Notes: generated by a model from the sequence alone, not told the origin. A stretch of DNA of 24,896 nt from DASZVN01 sp035547055 (GCA_035547055.1 DASZVN010000044.1:1-24896), one strand, 5' to 3'. Shown: positions 15,448 to 24,268, counted from the first letter of the stretch. Made by a program: numbers and translations.

Positions 15448-16596
15448 TTACGCCGCTTCCAATCCTCCCGCCGCCGCAAGCTGGGCGAGGTGGTGGTCGG
15501 CGTCGCCGAACAGCGTGTCGATCATGGTCAGCCGCTTGAAATAATGGCCGACCGGATACTCCATCGTCATGCCGATGCCGCCGTGGAGCTGGATCGCCTG
15601 CTGGCCGACGAAGCGCGCCGAGCGGCCGATCTGCACCTTCGCCGCGGCGACGGCGCGATGGCGGGCGCCGGCGTCATCCTCGCTCGCCATCATGGTCGCG
15701 AACAGCGCCATGCTCCGCGCCTGCTCCAGCGCCACCGTCATATCGGCGGCGCGATGCTGCAGCGCCTGGAAGCTCCCGATCGGCACGCCGAACTGCTTCC
15801 TCACCTTGAGATAGTCGACCGTGATGCGATGCGCCTCGGCCATCGCGCCAACCGCCTCGGCGCAGAGCGCGGCAATCGCCTCGTCCACGACCCGCTCGGC
15901 GACCGCGAGCCCCTTGCCCGGCTCGCCGAGAACGGCGTCACCCGCGGCCCGCACGCTTTCCAGCGTGAGTTCCGCCGCACGGAGGCCGTCCTGCGTGGCG
16001 TAGCCGCGACGCGACAGCCCCTTGGCGTCGCCATCGACCAGGAACAGGCCGATGCCGTCGCGGTCGCGCCGCTCACCCGAAACGCGGGCGGTCACGACGA
16101 TCTTGTCGGCGCTGTCGCCGTGCAGCACGACGCTCTTGGCACCGTCGAGCACCCACCCGCCGCCCTCCTCGCGCGCCCGGGTCTCGACGTCGTTGAGGTC
16201 ATAACGCGAGCGGCGCTCGACATGGCCGAACGCCAGCGTCAGCTCGCCCGCCGCGATCTTCGGAATCAGCGCACCCTGCTGCGCCGCCGAGCCGCCGTGG
16301 CGGAGAAAGCCGCCGCCAAGCACCATGGTCGCCAGATAGGGCTCGAGCACCAGGGAGCGGCCGAACGCTTCCATCACCACCATGATCTCGACCGGCCCGC
16401 CGCCGATGCCGCCGTGCTCCTCGGCGAAGGGCACTGCGAGCAAGCCGAGCTCGGCATACTGCCGCCAGAGGTCGCGGCTCCAGCCCGGCTCGCCGGCGCC
16501 ATAGGCCTTGCGCTTGGCCATGTCGTAGCGGTCGGCGAGCAGGCGCTCGACGCTCTCCTTGAGAAGCCGCTGCTCGTCGCTGAGATCGAAATCCAT
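15448..16596 (-). CDS. pimD: Acyl-CoA dehydrogenase, pimeloyl-CoA dehydrogenase small subunit-like
   Basis: A 382-residue FAD-dependent acyl-CoA dehydrogenase that strongly resembles PimD of Rhodopseudomonas palustris, the small subunit of the enzyme that dehydrogenates dicarboxylic acyl-CoAs such as pimeloyl-CoA. Marks include MDFDLSDEQRLLK, YAELGLLAVPFAEEHGG, VVMEAFGRSLVLEPYLAT, RKQFGVPIGSFQALQHR and IQLHGGIGMTMEYPVGHYFKRL. GGGGGAG just before the ATG supports the start. It follows the PimC-like gene in the operon, with a family B repeat in the 150-bp gap. The subunit pair is probably heteromeric. Exact acyl substrate is uncertain. Confidence 0.88.
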   Translation of the reverse strand: MDFDLSDEQRLLKESVERLLADRYDMAKRKAYGAGEPGWSRDLWRQYAELGLLAVPFAEEHGGIGGGPVEIMVVMEAFGRSLVLEPYLATMVLGGGFLRHGGSAAQQGALIPKIAAGELTLAFGHVERRSRYDLNDVETRAREEGGGWVLDGAKSVVLHGDSADKIVVTARVSGERRDRDGIGLFLVDGDAKGLSRRGYATQDGLRAAELTLESVRAAGDAVLGEPGKGLAVAERVVDEAIAALCAEAVGAMAEAHRITVDYLKVRKQFGVPIGSFQALQHRAADMTVALEQARSMALFATMMASEDDAGARHRAVAAAKVQIGRSARFVGQQAIQLHGGIGMTMEYPVGHYFKRLTMIDTLFGDADHHLAQLAAAGGLEAA

Positions 16597-16640
16597 TCAC
16601 TCCCCCTACCGGCGCCCCTTATGCCCGGCCTTGTCCCTCG

Positions 16641-16737
16641 CCGTCATTGCGAGGAGGCGAAGCCGACGAAGCAATCCAGTGCAACAAGCGCCAGAGCCCG
16701 CGGCCCCTGGATTGCCTCGCTGCGCTCGCAATGACGG
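16641..16737. repeat. Family B hairpin repeat, copy 1
   Basis: A 97-bp inverted-repeat element between the PimC-like and PimD-like genes. Outer arms CCGTCATTGCGAG (16641-16653) and CTCGCAATGACGG (16725-16737) are perfect 13-bp complements; inner arms GCAATCCAG (16671-16679) and CTGGATTGC (16707-16715) are perfect 9-bp complements. It resembles a dispersed palindromic repeat that I associate with alphaproteobacterial intergenic DNA. On the transcript it would fold into a long hairpin between two co-transcribed genes. Confidence 0.88.
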
Positions 16738-16746
16738 CGTAGCCGC

Positions 16747-17946
16747 CTACAGCCCCAGGATCGCCTTGGCGATGATGTTGCGCTGGATCTCGTTGGAGCC
16801 GCCGTAGATCGAGATCTTGCGCCAATTGAAATAGGTCGGCGCCACCGCGCCCGCCCAGTCCATGCCGATCGGCGGCTCGTTCGAGCCGTCCATCTCGTCG
16901 CCTTGATATGGCATGGCGTAAGGACCGACCACCTCCATCAGGAGCTCGGTGGTCGCCTGCTGGATCTCCGAGCCCTTGATCTTGAGCACCGACGAGGCCG
17001 GGTCGGGCTTGCCCTTCTCGCGGCGGCCGTCGGCCGCAACGACGCGGAGCTGGGTCATCTCCAGCGCCTTCAGCTCGACCTCGACAGCCGCCAGCTTCTC
17101 GCGGAAGCGCGGCACCTCGATCAGGGGCTGCTGGCCGTCGAACTCCAGCGCCGCCAGTTCCCGGATGCGCTTGAGGCGCTGCTTCGAGGCGCCGACCCGG
17201 GCGATCGACATGCGCTCGTTGCCGAGCAGGAACTTGGCGTAGTCCCAGCCCTTGTTCTCCTCGCCGACCCGGTTCGCCACCGGCACCCGCACGTCGGTGA
17301 AGAAAGTCTCGTTGACCTCGCTCGCGCCATCGATGGTCTGGATCGGCCGCACCTCGATCCCCGGCGTCTTCATGTCGATCAGGAGGAAGGTGATGCCCTG
17401 CTGCTTCTTCACCGCGGGATCGGTGCGGACGAGGCAGAAGATCCAGTCGGCATATTGGGCGAAGGAGGTCCAGGTCTTCTGGCCGTTGACGACGTAGTAG
17501 TCGCCGTCCCGCACCGCGCGGGTCGACAGCGAAGCGAGGTCGGAACCGGAGCCCGGCTCGGAGAAGCCCTGGGCCCACCAGTCGTCGAGATTGGCGATGC
17601 GGGGCAGGAAGTGGCGCTTCTGCTCGTCGTTGCCGAAGGTGTAGATCACCGGGCCGACCATGTTGGCGCCGAACGGCAAAGGCGGCGGCGCACCGGCGAG
17701 CTGGATTTCCTCGAGCAGGATGTAAAGCCTGACCGCATCCCAGCCGGTGCCGCCCCATTCCACCGGCCATTGCGGCACCGCCCAGCCCTTGGCGTTCAGC
17801 GTCCGCTGCCAGGCGACGTAATCGTCCTTCTTGAGCGAGCGGCCGTTGCCGATACGGTCGCGCATCGCCGGCGGCAGCGCGTCGCGGAGGAAGCTTCGCA
17901 CCTCGTCGCGGAAGGCGATTTCCTCAGGCGTGAAAGACAGATCCAT
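16747..17946 (-). CDS. pimC: Acyl-CoA dehydrogenase, pimeloyl-CoA dehydrogenase large subunit-like
   Basis: A 399-residue acyl-CoA dehydrogenase very similar in appearance to PimC, partner of PimD. Segments include FTPEEIAFRDEVRSFL, GGTGWDAVRLYILLEE, VGPVIYTFGNDEQKRHFLP, the FAD-site GFSEPGSGSDLASL, WDYAKFLLGNERMSIARVG and the C-terminal SIYGGSNEIQRNIIAKAILGL. Length matches the family (about 396). GAGG seven bases before the ATG supports the start. It lies 82 bp after the Rieske oxygenase in the same direction. Together with PimD it would introduce a double bond into a CoA-bound, probably dicarboxylic or alicyclic, acid. Confidence 0.9.
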   Translation of the reverse strand: MDLSFTPEEIAFRDEVRSFLRDALPPAMRDRIGNGRSLKKDDYVAWQRTLNAKGWAVPQWPVEWGGTGWDAVRLYILLEEIQLAGAPPPLPFGANMVGPVIYTFGNDEQKRHFLPRIANLDDWWAQGFSEPGSGSDLASLSTRAVRDGDYYVVNGQKTWTSFAQYADWIFCLVRTDPAVKKQQGITFLLIDMKTPGIEVRPIQTIDGASEVNETFFTDVRVPVANRVGEENKGWDYAKFLLGNERMSIARVGASKQRLKRIRELAALEFDGQQPLIEVPRFREKLAAVEVELKALEMTQLRVVAADGRREKGKPDPASSVLKIKGSEIQQATTELLMEVVGPYAMPYQGDEMDGSNEPPIGMDWAGAVAPTYFNWRKISIYGGSNEIQRNIIAKAILGL

Positions 17947-18028
17947 GGCGCGCCTCGCTCCTCGCTGCCGACGCCGCGATCAAACGAGACGCGGACGCCG
18001 CCGTCAATGACGACGCCGCAGCCGCAGC

Positions 18029-19066
18029 CTATTCCGCGGCGATCGGCGCCGTGCGCGTCGCCATGGCATCGATGATGCGGCGCATCTGGACCCGCACCAC
18101 GTCGGAGACGATCGGCACCAGCCCGTCCTCGCCGAACTCATCGAGCCGCGCCTGCTGCGCCTCGACCACCGCCTTGTCCTCCATGAAGGTCGCGGCGCTC
18201 TCGCGGAAGAACTGGGCGCTCGCGGCGTCGCTCTCCGGCGCCCAGGCGTTGGCGGTCGCGAAATAATAGCGGCAGGTCTTCTCGGTCACCGGCGTGATCG
18301 CGTGCAGCACCTTGAACTGGAAGCCGCCGGCGCGGTTGCCCTCGTAGGCGCCGGTACCGGCGTCCTTGGCGCCGGTCCATTGCAGAATGGTCGAGGGCGC
18401 GACCAGCTCGAACTCCTGCCAGCGGTCGACCCGGCCCTTGAAGCCATAGGCCTTCACGTAGGTCGGCGGCGGCAGCGAATCGAGCATCCAGCGGGTGAAC
18501 TTCAGGCCGCGCTCGGTCCGCACCGTCTCCATCTTGGCGCCGACGTGAGCGGCGGGGTTGCCGCCGATGGTCTTCTTGTGGACGTAGCCGAGATGGGTCA
18601 GGTCCATCAGGTTGTCGACCATCAGAAGATAGTCGCCGGCGATGTCGACCGCGCTGTGGCGGTTCGGCCAGTGCGCCCGGTCGTTATGATAGGAGACGTC
18701 CGGGATCAGCGCCGGGTCCGCGGCGGCGGCCTCGCCGATCCAGACCCAGATCAGGTCGTCCCGCTCGACCACCGGATAGGCCGGGACGCGGGCGTTCGCC
18801 GGGATGCGGTCCTGGCCCGGGATCAGGACGCAGCGCCCGTCGCGGTCGAACACCATGCCGTGGTAGCCGCACTGCAGCCCACCCTCGACCACCTCGCCGA
18901 TCGAGAGCGGTGCGGCGCGGTGGCAGCAGCGGTCGGAGACCGCCCCGACGGCGCCGGCGCGATCGCGGAACAGCACGATCGGCTCGCCGCAGATGCGCCG
19001 CGCCAGCGGCGCTTCGCCGAGCTCGTCGCTCCAGGCTCCGATATACCAGACGTTGCGGATGAACAT
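18029..19066 (-). CDS. Rieske 2Fe-2S aromatic oxygenase, VanA-like
   Basis: A 345-residue oxygenase component of the vanillate O-demethylase (VanA) / ring-hydroxylating group. The Rieske cluster ligands are C47-x-H49 and C66-x2-H69 (RCCHRAAP and QCGYHG, 16 residues apart). The mononuclear iron region DNLMDLTHLGYVH supplies His158 and His163 with a nearby Asp. GGGAGG five bases before the ATG at 19066 fixes the start; the longer frame upstream enters a repeat. No ferredoxin-reductase partner (VanB-like) is in the window, so electrons must come from elsewhere. Neighbouring beta-ketoadipate-type genes suggest it hydroxylates or O-demethylates an aromatic substrate, not identified. Confidence 0.88.
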   Translation of the reverse strand: MFIRNVWYIGAWSDELGEAPLARRICGEPIVLFRDRAGAVGAVSDRCCHRAAPLSIGEVVEGGLQCGYHGMVFDRDGRCVLIPGQDRIPANARVPAYPVVERDDLIWVWIGEAAAADPALIPDVSYHNDRAHWPNRHSAVDIAGDYLLMVDNLMDLTHLGYVHKKTIGGNPAAHVGAKMETVRTERGLKFTRWMLDSLPPPTYVKAYGFKGRVDRWQEFELVAPSTILQWTGAKDAGTGAYEGNRAGGFQFKVLHAITPVTEKTCRYYFATANAWAPESDAASAQFFRESAATFMEDKAVVEAQQARLDEFGEDGLVPIVSDVVRVQMRRIIDAMATRTAPIAAE

Positions 19067-19152
19067 GGCATCCTCCCAAGCGCCCCGTGCGCGCCGGGGC
19101 CTTGCCGCCATGATCGCCGCGCGCCGCCGCGGGATCAATCCCACCCACTTCT

Positions 19153-19234
19153 CGTCATCGCGAGCAAAGCGAAGCAATCCAGAGACCGGCCTCTACCCCT
19201 GGATTGCTTCGCCGCTTCGCTCCTCGCAATGACG
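19153..19234. repeat. Family B hairpin repeat, copy 2
   Basis: A shorter, 82-bp copy of the element at 16641. Outer arms (19153-19164 and 19223-19234) pair over 12 bp with one mismatch; inner arms GAAGCAATCCAG (19171-19182) and CTGGATTGCTTC (19199-19210) are perfect. It lies between the thiolase stop (9 bp away) and the Rieske gene, which are transcribed in the same direction. Confidence 0.87.
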
Positions 19235-19242
19235 GTGTGCGT

Positions 19243-20448
<1,206 letters not shown>

Positions 20449-20461
20449 ATCGTGACGTTCC

Positions 20462-21523
20462 TCAGGCGGCGGGGCGCTCGCCCGCCCAGGCCCGGGCAAG
20501 AAGGCCACGAATGGCCGCGCGGTCAAGCGGCCGGGGATTCCAGTAGGGATTTTCGACCGCGAGGTCCGCGGCCCTGTCGATGCCGCTCTCGGGCATGCCC
20601 AGCGCCTTCAGGCTGGTCGGCGCGCCGAGCTTCTTGGCGAGATCGTAGAGCGCCTGGGCGCCATCGGCCGCGCCGAGCGCACGGGCGATCCGCGCCGCCG
20701 CCGCGGGCGCGGCGGGCTCGTTGTAGGCGAGCGCGTGGGGCAGGACGACGGTGTGGGTCTCGGCATGGGGCAGCTCGAAGCTGCCGCCGAGGACGTGGCA
20801 CAGCTTGTGGTGCAGCGCCATGCCGATCAGGCCGAGGCAGGTGCCGCCGAGCCAGGCGCCGTAGAGCGCATCGGAGCGCGCCTCCTTGTCGGCGGGATCG
20901 GCCACGATCTTCGGCAGCGCGCGGCCGAGCGCGGCAATGCACTCCTCCGCCATCACCGAGACGATGGGGTTGCGATCCTCGGCGTAAAGCGCCTCGACCG
21001 CGTGGGCGATCGCGTTCATGCCGGAAGTCGCCGAGAGCGCCGGCGGCAGGGTGAGCGTGAGGTCGACGTCGTAGAGCACGACCTCGGGCAGCACCTTGGG
21101 CGAGCGCAGCGTCGTCTTCCGCCCGCCCTCGGTCTGGCCGAGGATCGGCGTCATCTCCGAGCCCGCATAGGTCGTGGGAATGACGACCTGCGGCTTGTCG
21201 GTGCGGAGCGCCAGCGCCTTGCCGAGCCCGGTGGTCGAGCCGCCGCCGACGGCAACCGTGCAGTCGGCGCCCGCCGCCTCGAAGGCCGCGAGCGCGGCCA
21301 CCGTCACGTCGACCGGCGTGTGCATGGCCGCACCGGCGAAGATGCCCGCCGCACGGTCGCCGAGCGCCGAGACAAGATCGCGCACCACGCTCTCCTGCTG
21401 GGGCGTCGCCAGCAGGAAGGCGCGCCGGCAGCCGAGCCGCTCCAGCTCCGCGCCGAGCCGGGCCAGCATGCCCGCGCCGAAAATCACGCGACTCGGCAGA
21501 CTGTTATAGACGAATGCTTCCAC
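20462..21523 (-). CDS. macA: Maleylacetate reductase (iron-containing alcohol dehydrogenase family)
   Basis: A 353-residue member of the iron-type alcohol dehydrogenases, matching maleylacetate reductase, which makes 3-oxoadipate from maleylacetate with NAD(P)H in degradation of hydroxyquinol and chlorinated or nitro aromatics. Marks are VAVGGGSTTGLGKALAL for nucleotide binding, PTTYAGSEMTPILGQTEGG, SGMNAIAHAVEALY, and the His-rich LHHKLCHVLGG / ELPHAETH region. The start codon is GTG at 21523 after GAGGGG. It is first in the catabolic operon; the next gene is the thiolase that would act after CoA activation of its product. No hydroxyquinol dioxygenase is present, so a different source of maleylacetate or a different substrate is possible. 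Confidence 0.88.
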   Translation of the reverse strand: MEAFVYNSLPSRVIFGAGMLARLGAELERLGCRRAFLLATPQQESVVRDLVSALGDRAAGIFAGAAMHTPVDVTVAALAAFEAAGADCTVAVGGGSTTGLGKALALRTDKPQVVIPTTYAGSEMTPILGQTEGGRKTTLRSPKVLPEVVLYDVDLTLTLPPALSATSGMNAIAHAVEALYAEDRNPIVSVMAEECIAALGRALPKIVADPADKEARSDALYGAWLGGTCLGLIGMALHHKLCHVLGGSFELPHAETHTVVLPHALAYNEPAAPAAAARIARALGAADGAQALYDLAKKLGAPTSLKALGMPESGIDRAADLAVENPYWNPRPLDRAAIRGLLARAWAGERPAA

Positions 21524-21578
21524 GGCCCCTCACCCTCGGGCCCTTGGGCCCGCCCGACGAGCCTATCCGCGCGCGGGC

Positions 21579-21620
21579 TGCGGGACCACCGAGCCCGCAA
21601 TTCTGATTGCAGGTCCCGCA
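21579..21620. promoter_or_regulatory. Long perfect hairpin in the leader of the catabolic operon
   Basis: TGCGGGACC (21579-21587) and GGTCCCGCA (21612-21620) are perfect 9-bp complements; inside them GCAAT/ATTGC (21597-21610) form a second 5-bp stem with loop TCTG. It lies between yqgE and the reductase gene, both leftward. It could end the yqgE transcript or sit in the leader of the catabolic mRNA. No T-run follows on either strand. Confidence 0.5.
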
Positions 21621-21629
21621 TCGTGAGAG

Positions 21630-21662
21630 CGGTTCGATACTCGTTCCAGCAGAATAGAACCG
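21630..21662. promoter_or_regulatory. Candidate IclR-type operator upstream of the catabolic operon
   Basis: CGGTTC (21630-21635) and GAACCG (21657-21662) are the ends of an imperfect inverted repeat whose 10-base half-sites, GGTTCGATAC and (reversed) GGTTCTATTC, agree at eight positions. A third GTTC-like motif lies between them. IclR-family activators of aromatic catabolism (PcaU/PcaR/PobR type) bind repeats of this GTTCGATA kind. It sits about 110 bp before the reductase start. No IclR gene is in the window. Confidence 0.4.
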
Positions 21663-21682
21663 TACTACGCGCAAAAGCGTGA

Positions 21683-22291
21683 TCAGGCGTGGCCGGCGCT
21701 GGAGGCGAGCATCGAGGGGTCGATGCCGATCTTGCCGAGGGCCCGCTCGTACTTGGTCTCGACGGCGCGGTCGAAGATCAGGTCGGTGTCGGCGGTACAG
21801 TGCAGCCAGCCATTGGCCTGGATCTCGCTCTCGAGCTGGCCGGGCGCCCAGCCGGCATAGCCGAGCGCGAGGACGACGTTGCCGGGCCCGCGGCCCGCCG
21901 CAATCGCCTTCAGAATGTCCAGAGTCGCTGTCAGGCAGATGCCGTTGTCGATCGGCAGCGTCGAATTCTCGATCATCACGTCGGCGGAGTGCAGTACGAA
22001 GCCGCGGCCGGTCTCGACGGGGCCGCCGCGGAGGACGTGAAGTCCCTCGACCTTGGGCGGCAGGCGGATCGCCTCGCCCTCGGAAATGATGTCGAGCTGC
22101 ACCAGGAGGTCCGGAAAGCGGAGATGGCTCACGGGATGATTGATCACGATCCCCATCGCGCCTTCCGCGGAATGGGCGCACAAATAGATCACGGCGCGGG
22201 CGAAGCGCTCGTCGCGCATCGTCGGCATGGCGATCAGCATCTGCCCATCGAGATATGGCGAGCGCTCTTTGCGCCGCTTCGAAGTCGTCAT
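21683..22291 (-). CDS. yqgE: YqgE/AlgH family protein (UPF0301)
   Basis: A 202-residue member of the conserved YqgE/AlgH family, of unsettled function. Recognisable segments are YLDGQMLIAMP, FARAVIYLCAHSAEGAMGIVINHP, LRGGPVETGRGFVLHS and LALGYAGWAPGQLESEI. Length is typical for alphaproteobacterial members (about 190-205). It is divergent from the DsbD-like gene with only 36 bp between start codons, so promoters must be short or overlap coding DNA. No clear ribosome site precedes the ATG. Confidence 0.94.
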   Translation of the reverse strand: MTTSKRRKERSPYLDGQMLIAMPTMRDERFARAVIYLCAHSAEGAMGIVINHPVSHLRFPDLLVQLDIISEGEAIRLPPKVEGLHVLRGGPVETGRGFVLHSADVMIENSTLPIDNGICLTATLDILKAIAAGRGPGNVVLALGYAGWAPGQLESEIQANGWLHCTADTDLIFDRAVETKYERALGKIGIDPSMLASSAGHA

Positions 22292-22327
22292 GACGAGAGT
22301 CTAGGCTCCGCTCGGAGGGTTTGAAAG

Positions 22328-23176
22328 ATGGGCAGCAACGCACGTTCCGGGCCAGTCGCCATTGCGCTCGCCAGACGGGCGGCGATCGTGGCACTGGCTG
22401 GCGCCGCTCTCGCCTCGAGCCTTGACGCCGCTCGGGCCGCGACACTCTCGCCCTGGGCCGCCGGCGAGCATTCCGCCGTCCGACTGATCGCCGGCCCTCC
22501 GGCAAATGGAACGCACGCGGCCGGCCTGGAGATCCGTCTCGATCGCGGCTGGCAGACCTATTGGAAGGCACCCGGGGAAAGCGGCGCCCCACCGGCGTTC
22601 GACTGGTCGACGTCGGACAACGTGGCCGCGGTCCGCGTCGCGTACCCCGTGCCGCAGCGCTTTGCCGATGCGGACGGCGTCACCTTCGGCTATCGCGACG
22701 ACGTGATCCTGCCGCTCGCGGTGACGCCGAAGGATCCCCGCCGTCCCGCGCTCCTCGCCGGCACCGTCCGCTACGCCGTCTGCGGCAAAGTGTGCATTCC
22801 GGTCGAGGGCAAGGTGCGCCTGGACCTCGACCCGCACGAGACACCCGACGCATTCGCCGCGGCCAAGCTCGAAGGCTTCGCTGGCCGCGTCCCGCAGGCG
22901 GCGAAGGTCGGCGACGCCGGGCCACTTGCGGTCAAGGCGGTTCGTCTCGAGCGTGCCGGCGGAAAGCTCGCCTTGATCGCCGAGACGGCTGCGCCGGCCG
23001 AGGATGCCACGCTGTTCGCAGCGGGCGCCGGCGTGGGCGTGCCCGTCCGCGCCGGTCCCGGTCGCTGGCGGATGCCGCTGGAGCAGGCCACCGGCGAAGC
23101 GGACCTCGTGCTCGCCGATGCCAATGCCGCGATCAGCGTGCCGGTCGCCCTCGACGAAATCGCCACGTCGCCCTAA
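22328..23176 (+). CDS. Periplasmic DsbD N-terminal (alpha) domain-like protein
   Basis: A 282-residue exported protein resembling the N-terminal thiol-exchange domain of DsbD/ScsB. A signal peptide is expected in residues 1-38: basic start, hydrophobic AIVALAGAALASS, then AARAA. The redox motif is C152-GKV-C156 in YAVCGKVCIPVEG, a C-x3-C pair, after a YWKAPGESGAPP segment typical of the family. The membrane (beta) and thioredoxin-like (gamma) parts of full DsbD are absent here, so it needs a partner encoded elsewhere. GGAGGG eight bases before the ATG supports the start. The peroxiredoxin gene follows after 52 bp. Confidence 0.85.
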   Translation: MGSNARSGPVAIALARRAAIVALAGAALASSLDAARAATLSPWAAGEHSAVRLIAGPPANGTHAAGLEIRLDRGWQTYWKAPGESGAPPAFDWSTSDNVAAVRVAYPVPQRFADADGVTFGYRDDVILPLAVTPKDPRRPALLAGTVRYAVCGKVCIPVEGKVRLDLDPHETPDAFAAAKLEGFAGRVPQAAKVGDAGPLAVKAVRLERAGGKLALIAETAAPAEDATLFAAGAGVGVPVRAGPGRWRMPLEQATGEADLVLADANAAISVPVALDEIATSP

Positions 23177-23228
23177 AGAGGAGCCGCCGCGGGCATCCGC
23201 AACTTTCAGGACAGGCGAGGGTCAGGGC

Positions 23229-23711
23229 ATGGCAATCAAGGTCGGCGATCGTCTTCCGGACGTGAAATTCCGCACCATGGGACCGGAAGGCCCGAAGCAG
23301 GTGAGCACCGGCGACGTGTTCGGCGGCCGCACGGTGGTGCTGTTCGGGGTCCCGGGCGCGTTCACGCCCGGCTGCAGCCGCAAGCATCTGCCGGGCTATA
23401 TCGAGAACTTCGCCGCCCTGAAGAAGAAGGGCGCCGACGCGGTGGCGGTGACCGCGGTCAACGACGCCTTCGTCATGGACGCGTGGTCCAAGGCCAGCGG
23501 CGGCGGCGACATCGAGTTCCTCGCCGACGGCAGCGCCGATTTCGCCAAGGCGGTCGGCCTCGAGCTCGACGCCTCGGGCGGCGGCATGGGCATCCGCTCC
23601 AAGCGCTACGCCATGATCGTCGAGGACGGCGTGGTGAAGCACCTCGCGATCGAGGAGGCACCCTCGTCGATCACCGTGTCGGGCGCCGAGAGCATCCTGC
23701 AGGCGCTCTGA
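23229..23711 (+). CDS. Peroxiredoxin, Prx5-type, with a single cysteine
   Basis: A 160-residue cytosolic peroxiredoxin that reduces hydrogen peroxide and organic peroxides. The catalytic motif is VPGAFTPGCS with peroxidatic Cys49; FGVPGAFTPGCSRKHLPGY and SKRYAMIVEDGVV are typical of the Prx5/hybrid group. It is the only cysteine in the protein, so there is no internal resolving cysteine and a glutathione/glutaredoxin or other thiol must regenerate it. No signal peptide is present. AGGG directly before the ATG at 23229 supports the start. It ends close to the family A repeat. Confidence 0.94.
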   Translation: MAIKVGDRLPDVKFRTMGPEGPKQVSTGDVFGGRTVVLFGVPGAFTPGCSRKHLPGYIENFAALKKKGADAVAVTAVNDAFVMDAWSKASGGGDIEFLADGSADFAKAVGLELDASGGGMGIRSKRYAMIVEDGVVKHLAIEEAPSSITVSGAESILQAL

Positions 23712-23717
23712 TTCTTG

Positions 23718-23795
23718 GCAGGTTGGGCACGCGCGCAGCGGGCCCACGTGCCTTGCCGGACGAGGCGGGCATCGGCAGAGCCGATGCTCGCCTAC
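23718..23795. repeat. Family A intergenic palindromic repeat, copy 3
   Basis: A 78-bp, more diverged copy. The right hairpin has 12-bp arms GCGGGCATCGGC (23765-23776) and GCCGATGCTCGC (23780-23791) with one G-T type mismatch around AGA. The left part keeps GCAGGTTGGGCA at its start but has drifted and grown. It lies between convergent peroxiredoxin and rnhA, and its terminal CTAC gives the rnhA stop codon TAG on the minus strand. Confidence 0.78.
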
Positions 23796-24268
23796 GACGC
23801 TTCCGTCGCCGCCCGCGCCCGCTTCCGCGCCGCCTTGAAGGGCTTCATGCCCTCGCGAGCGAGCTCGTCGGCACGCTCGTTCTCGACGTGGCCGGCATGG
23901 CCCTGGATCCAGTGCCAGCGTATGTCGTGACGGGCGAGCAGCCGGTCCAGCTCCTCCCAGAGGTCCTGGTTCTTCACCGGCTTCTTGTCGGCGGTGCGCC
24001 AGCCGTTCTTCTTCCAGGCGGCCATCCAGCCGGTGACGCCGCCGCGCAGATATTGCGAGTCGGTATGGAGGTCGACGGTTGAGGGCCGGGTCAGCGCCTC
24101 CAGCGCCCGGATCGCCGCCGTCATCTCCATGCGATTGTTGGTGGTCAAGGCCTCGCCGCCCGACAGCTCGCGCTGGCGGAGGCCGTAGCGCATCAAGGCG
24201 CCCCAGCCGCCCGGGCCGGGATTGCCCGAGCAGGCGCCATCGGTCCAGATCTGCACGCTCTCGCTCAC
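23792..24268 (-). CDS. rnhA: Ribonuclease HI
   Basis: Cuts the RNA strand of RNA-DNA hybrids, for example at replication primers and R-loops. The 158-residue protein has all four catalytic carboxylates in context: Asp in WTDGACSGNPGPGGWG, Glu in NNRMEMTA, Asp in LHTDSQY and Asp in ENERADELA; WHWIQGHAGHVEN carries the conserved His. The start is taken as GTG at 24268, giving a 4-bp GTGA overlap with thrB and the usual MSESVQIWTDG N-terminus; an ATG three codons upstream (24277) is the alternative. The stop lies inside a family A repeat. C-terminal residues are Lys/Arg/Ala-rich. Confidence 0.95.
   Translation of the reverse strand: MSESVQIWTDGACSGNPGPGGWGALMRYGLRQRELSGGEALTTNNRMEMTAAIRALEALTRPSTVDLHTDSQYLRGGVTGWMAAWKKNGWRTADKKPVKNQDLWEELDRLLARHDIRWHWIQGHAGHVENERADELAREGMKPFKAARKRARAATEAS

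Noticed and set aside
16641..19234. Family B and family A elements as CRISPR repeats or insertion-sequence ends
   Set aside because: Copies are kilobases apart with no regular spacing, and no transposase lies between or next to them.
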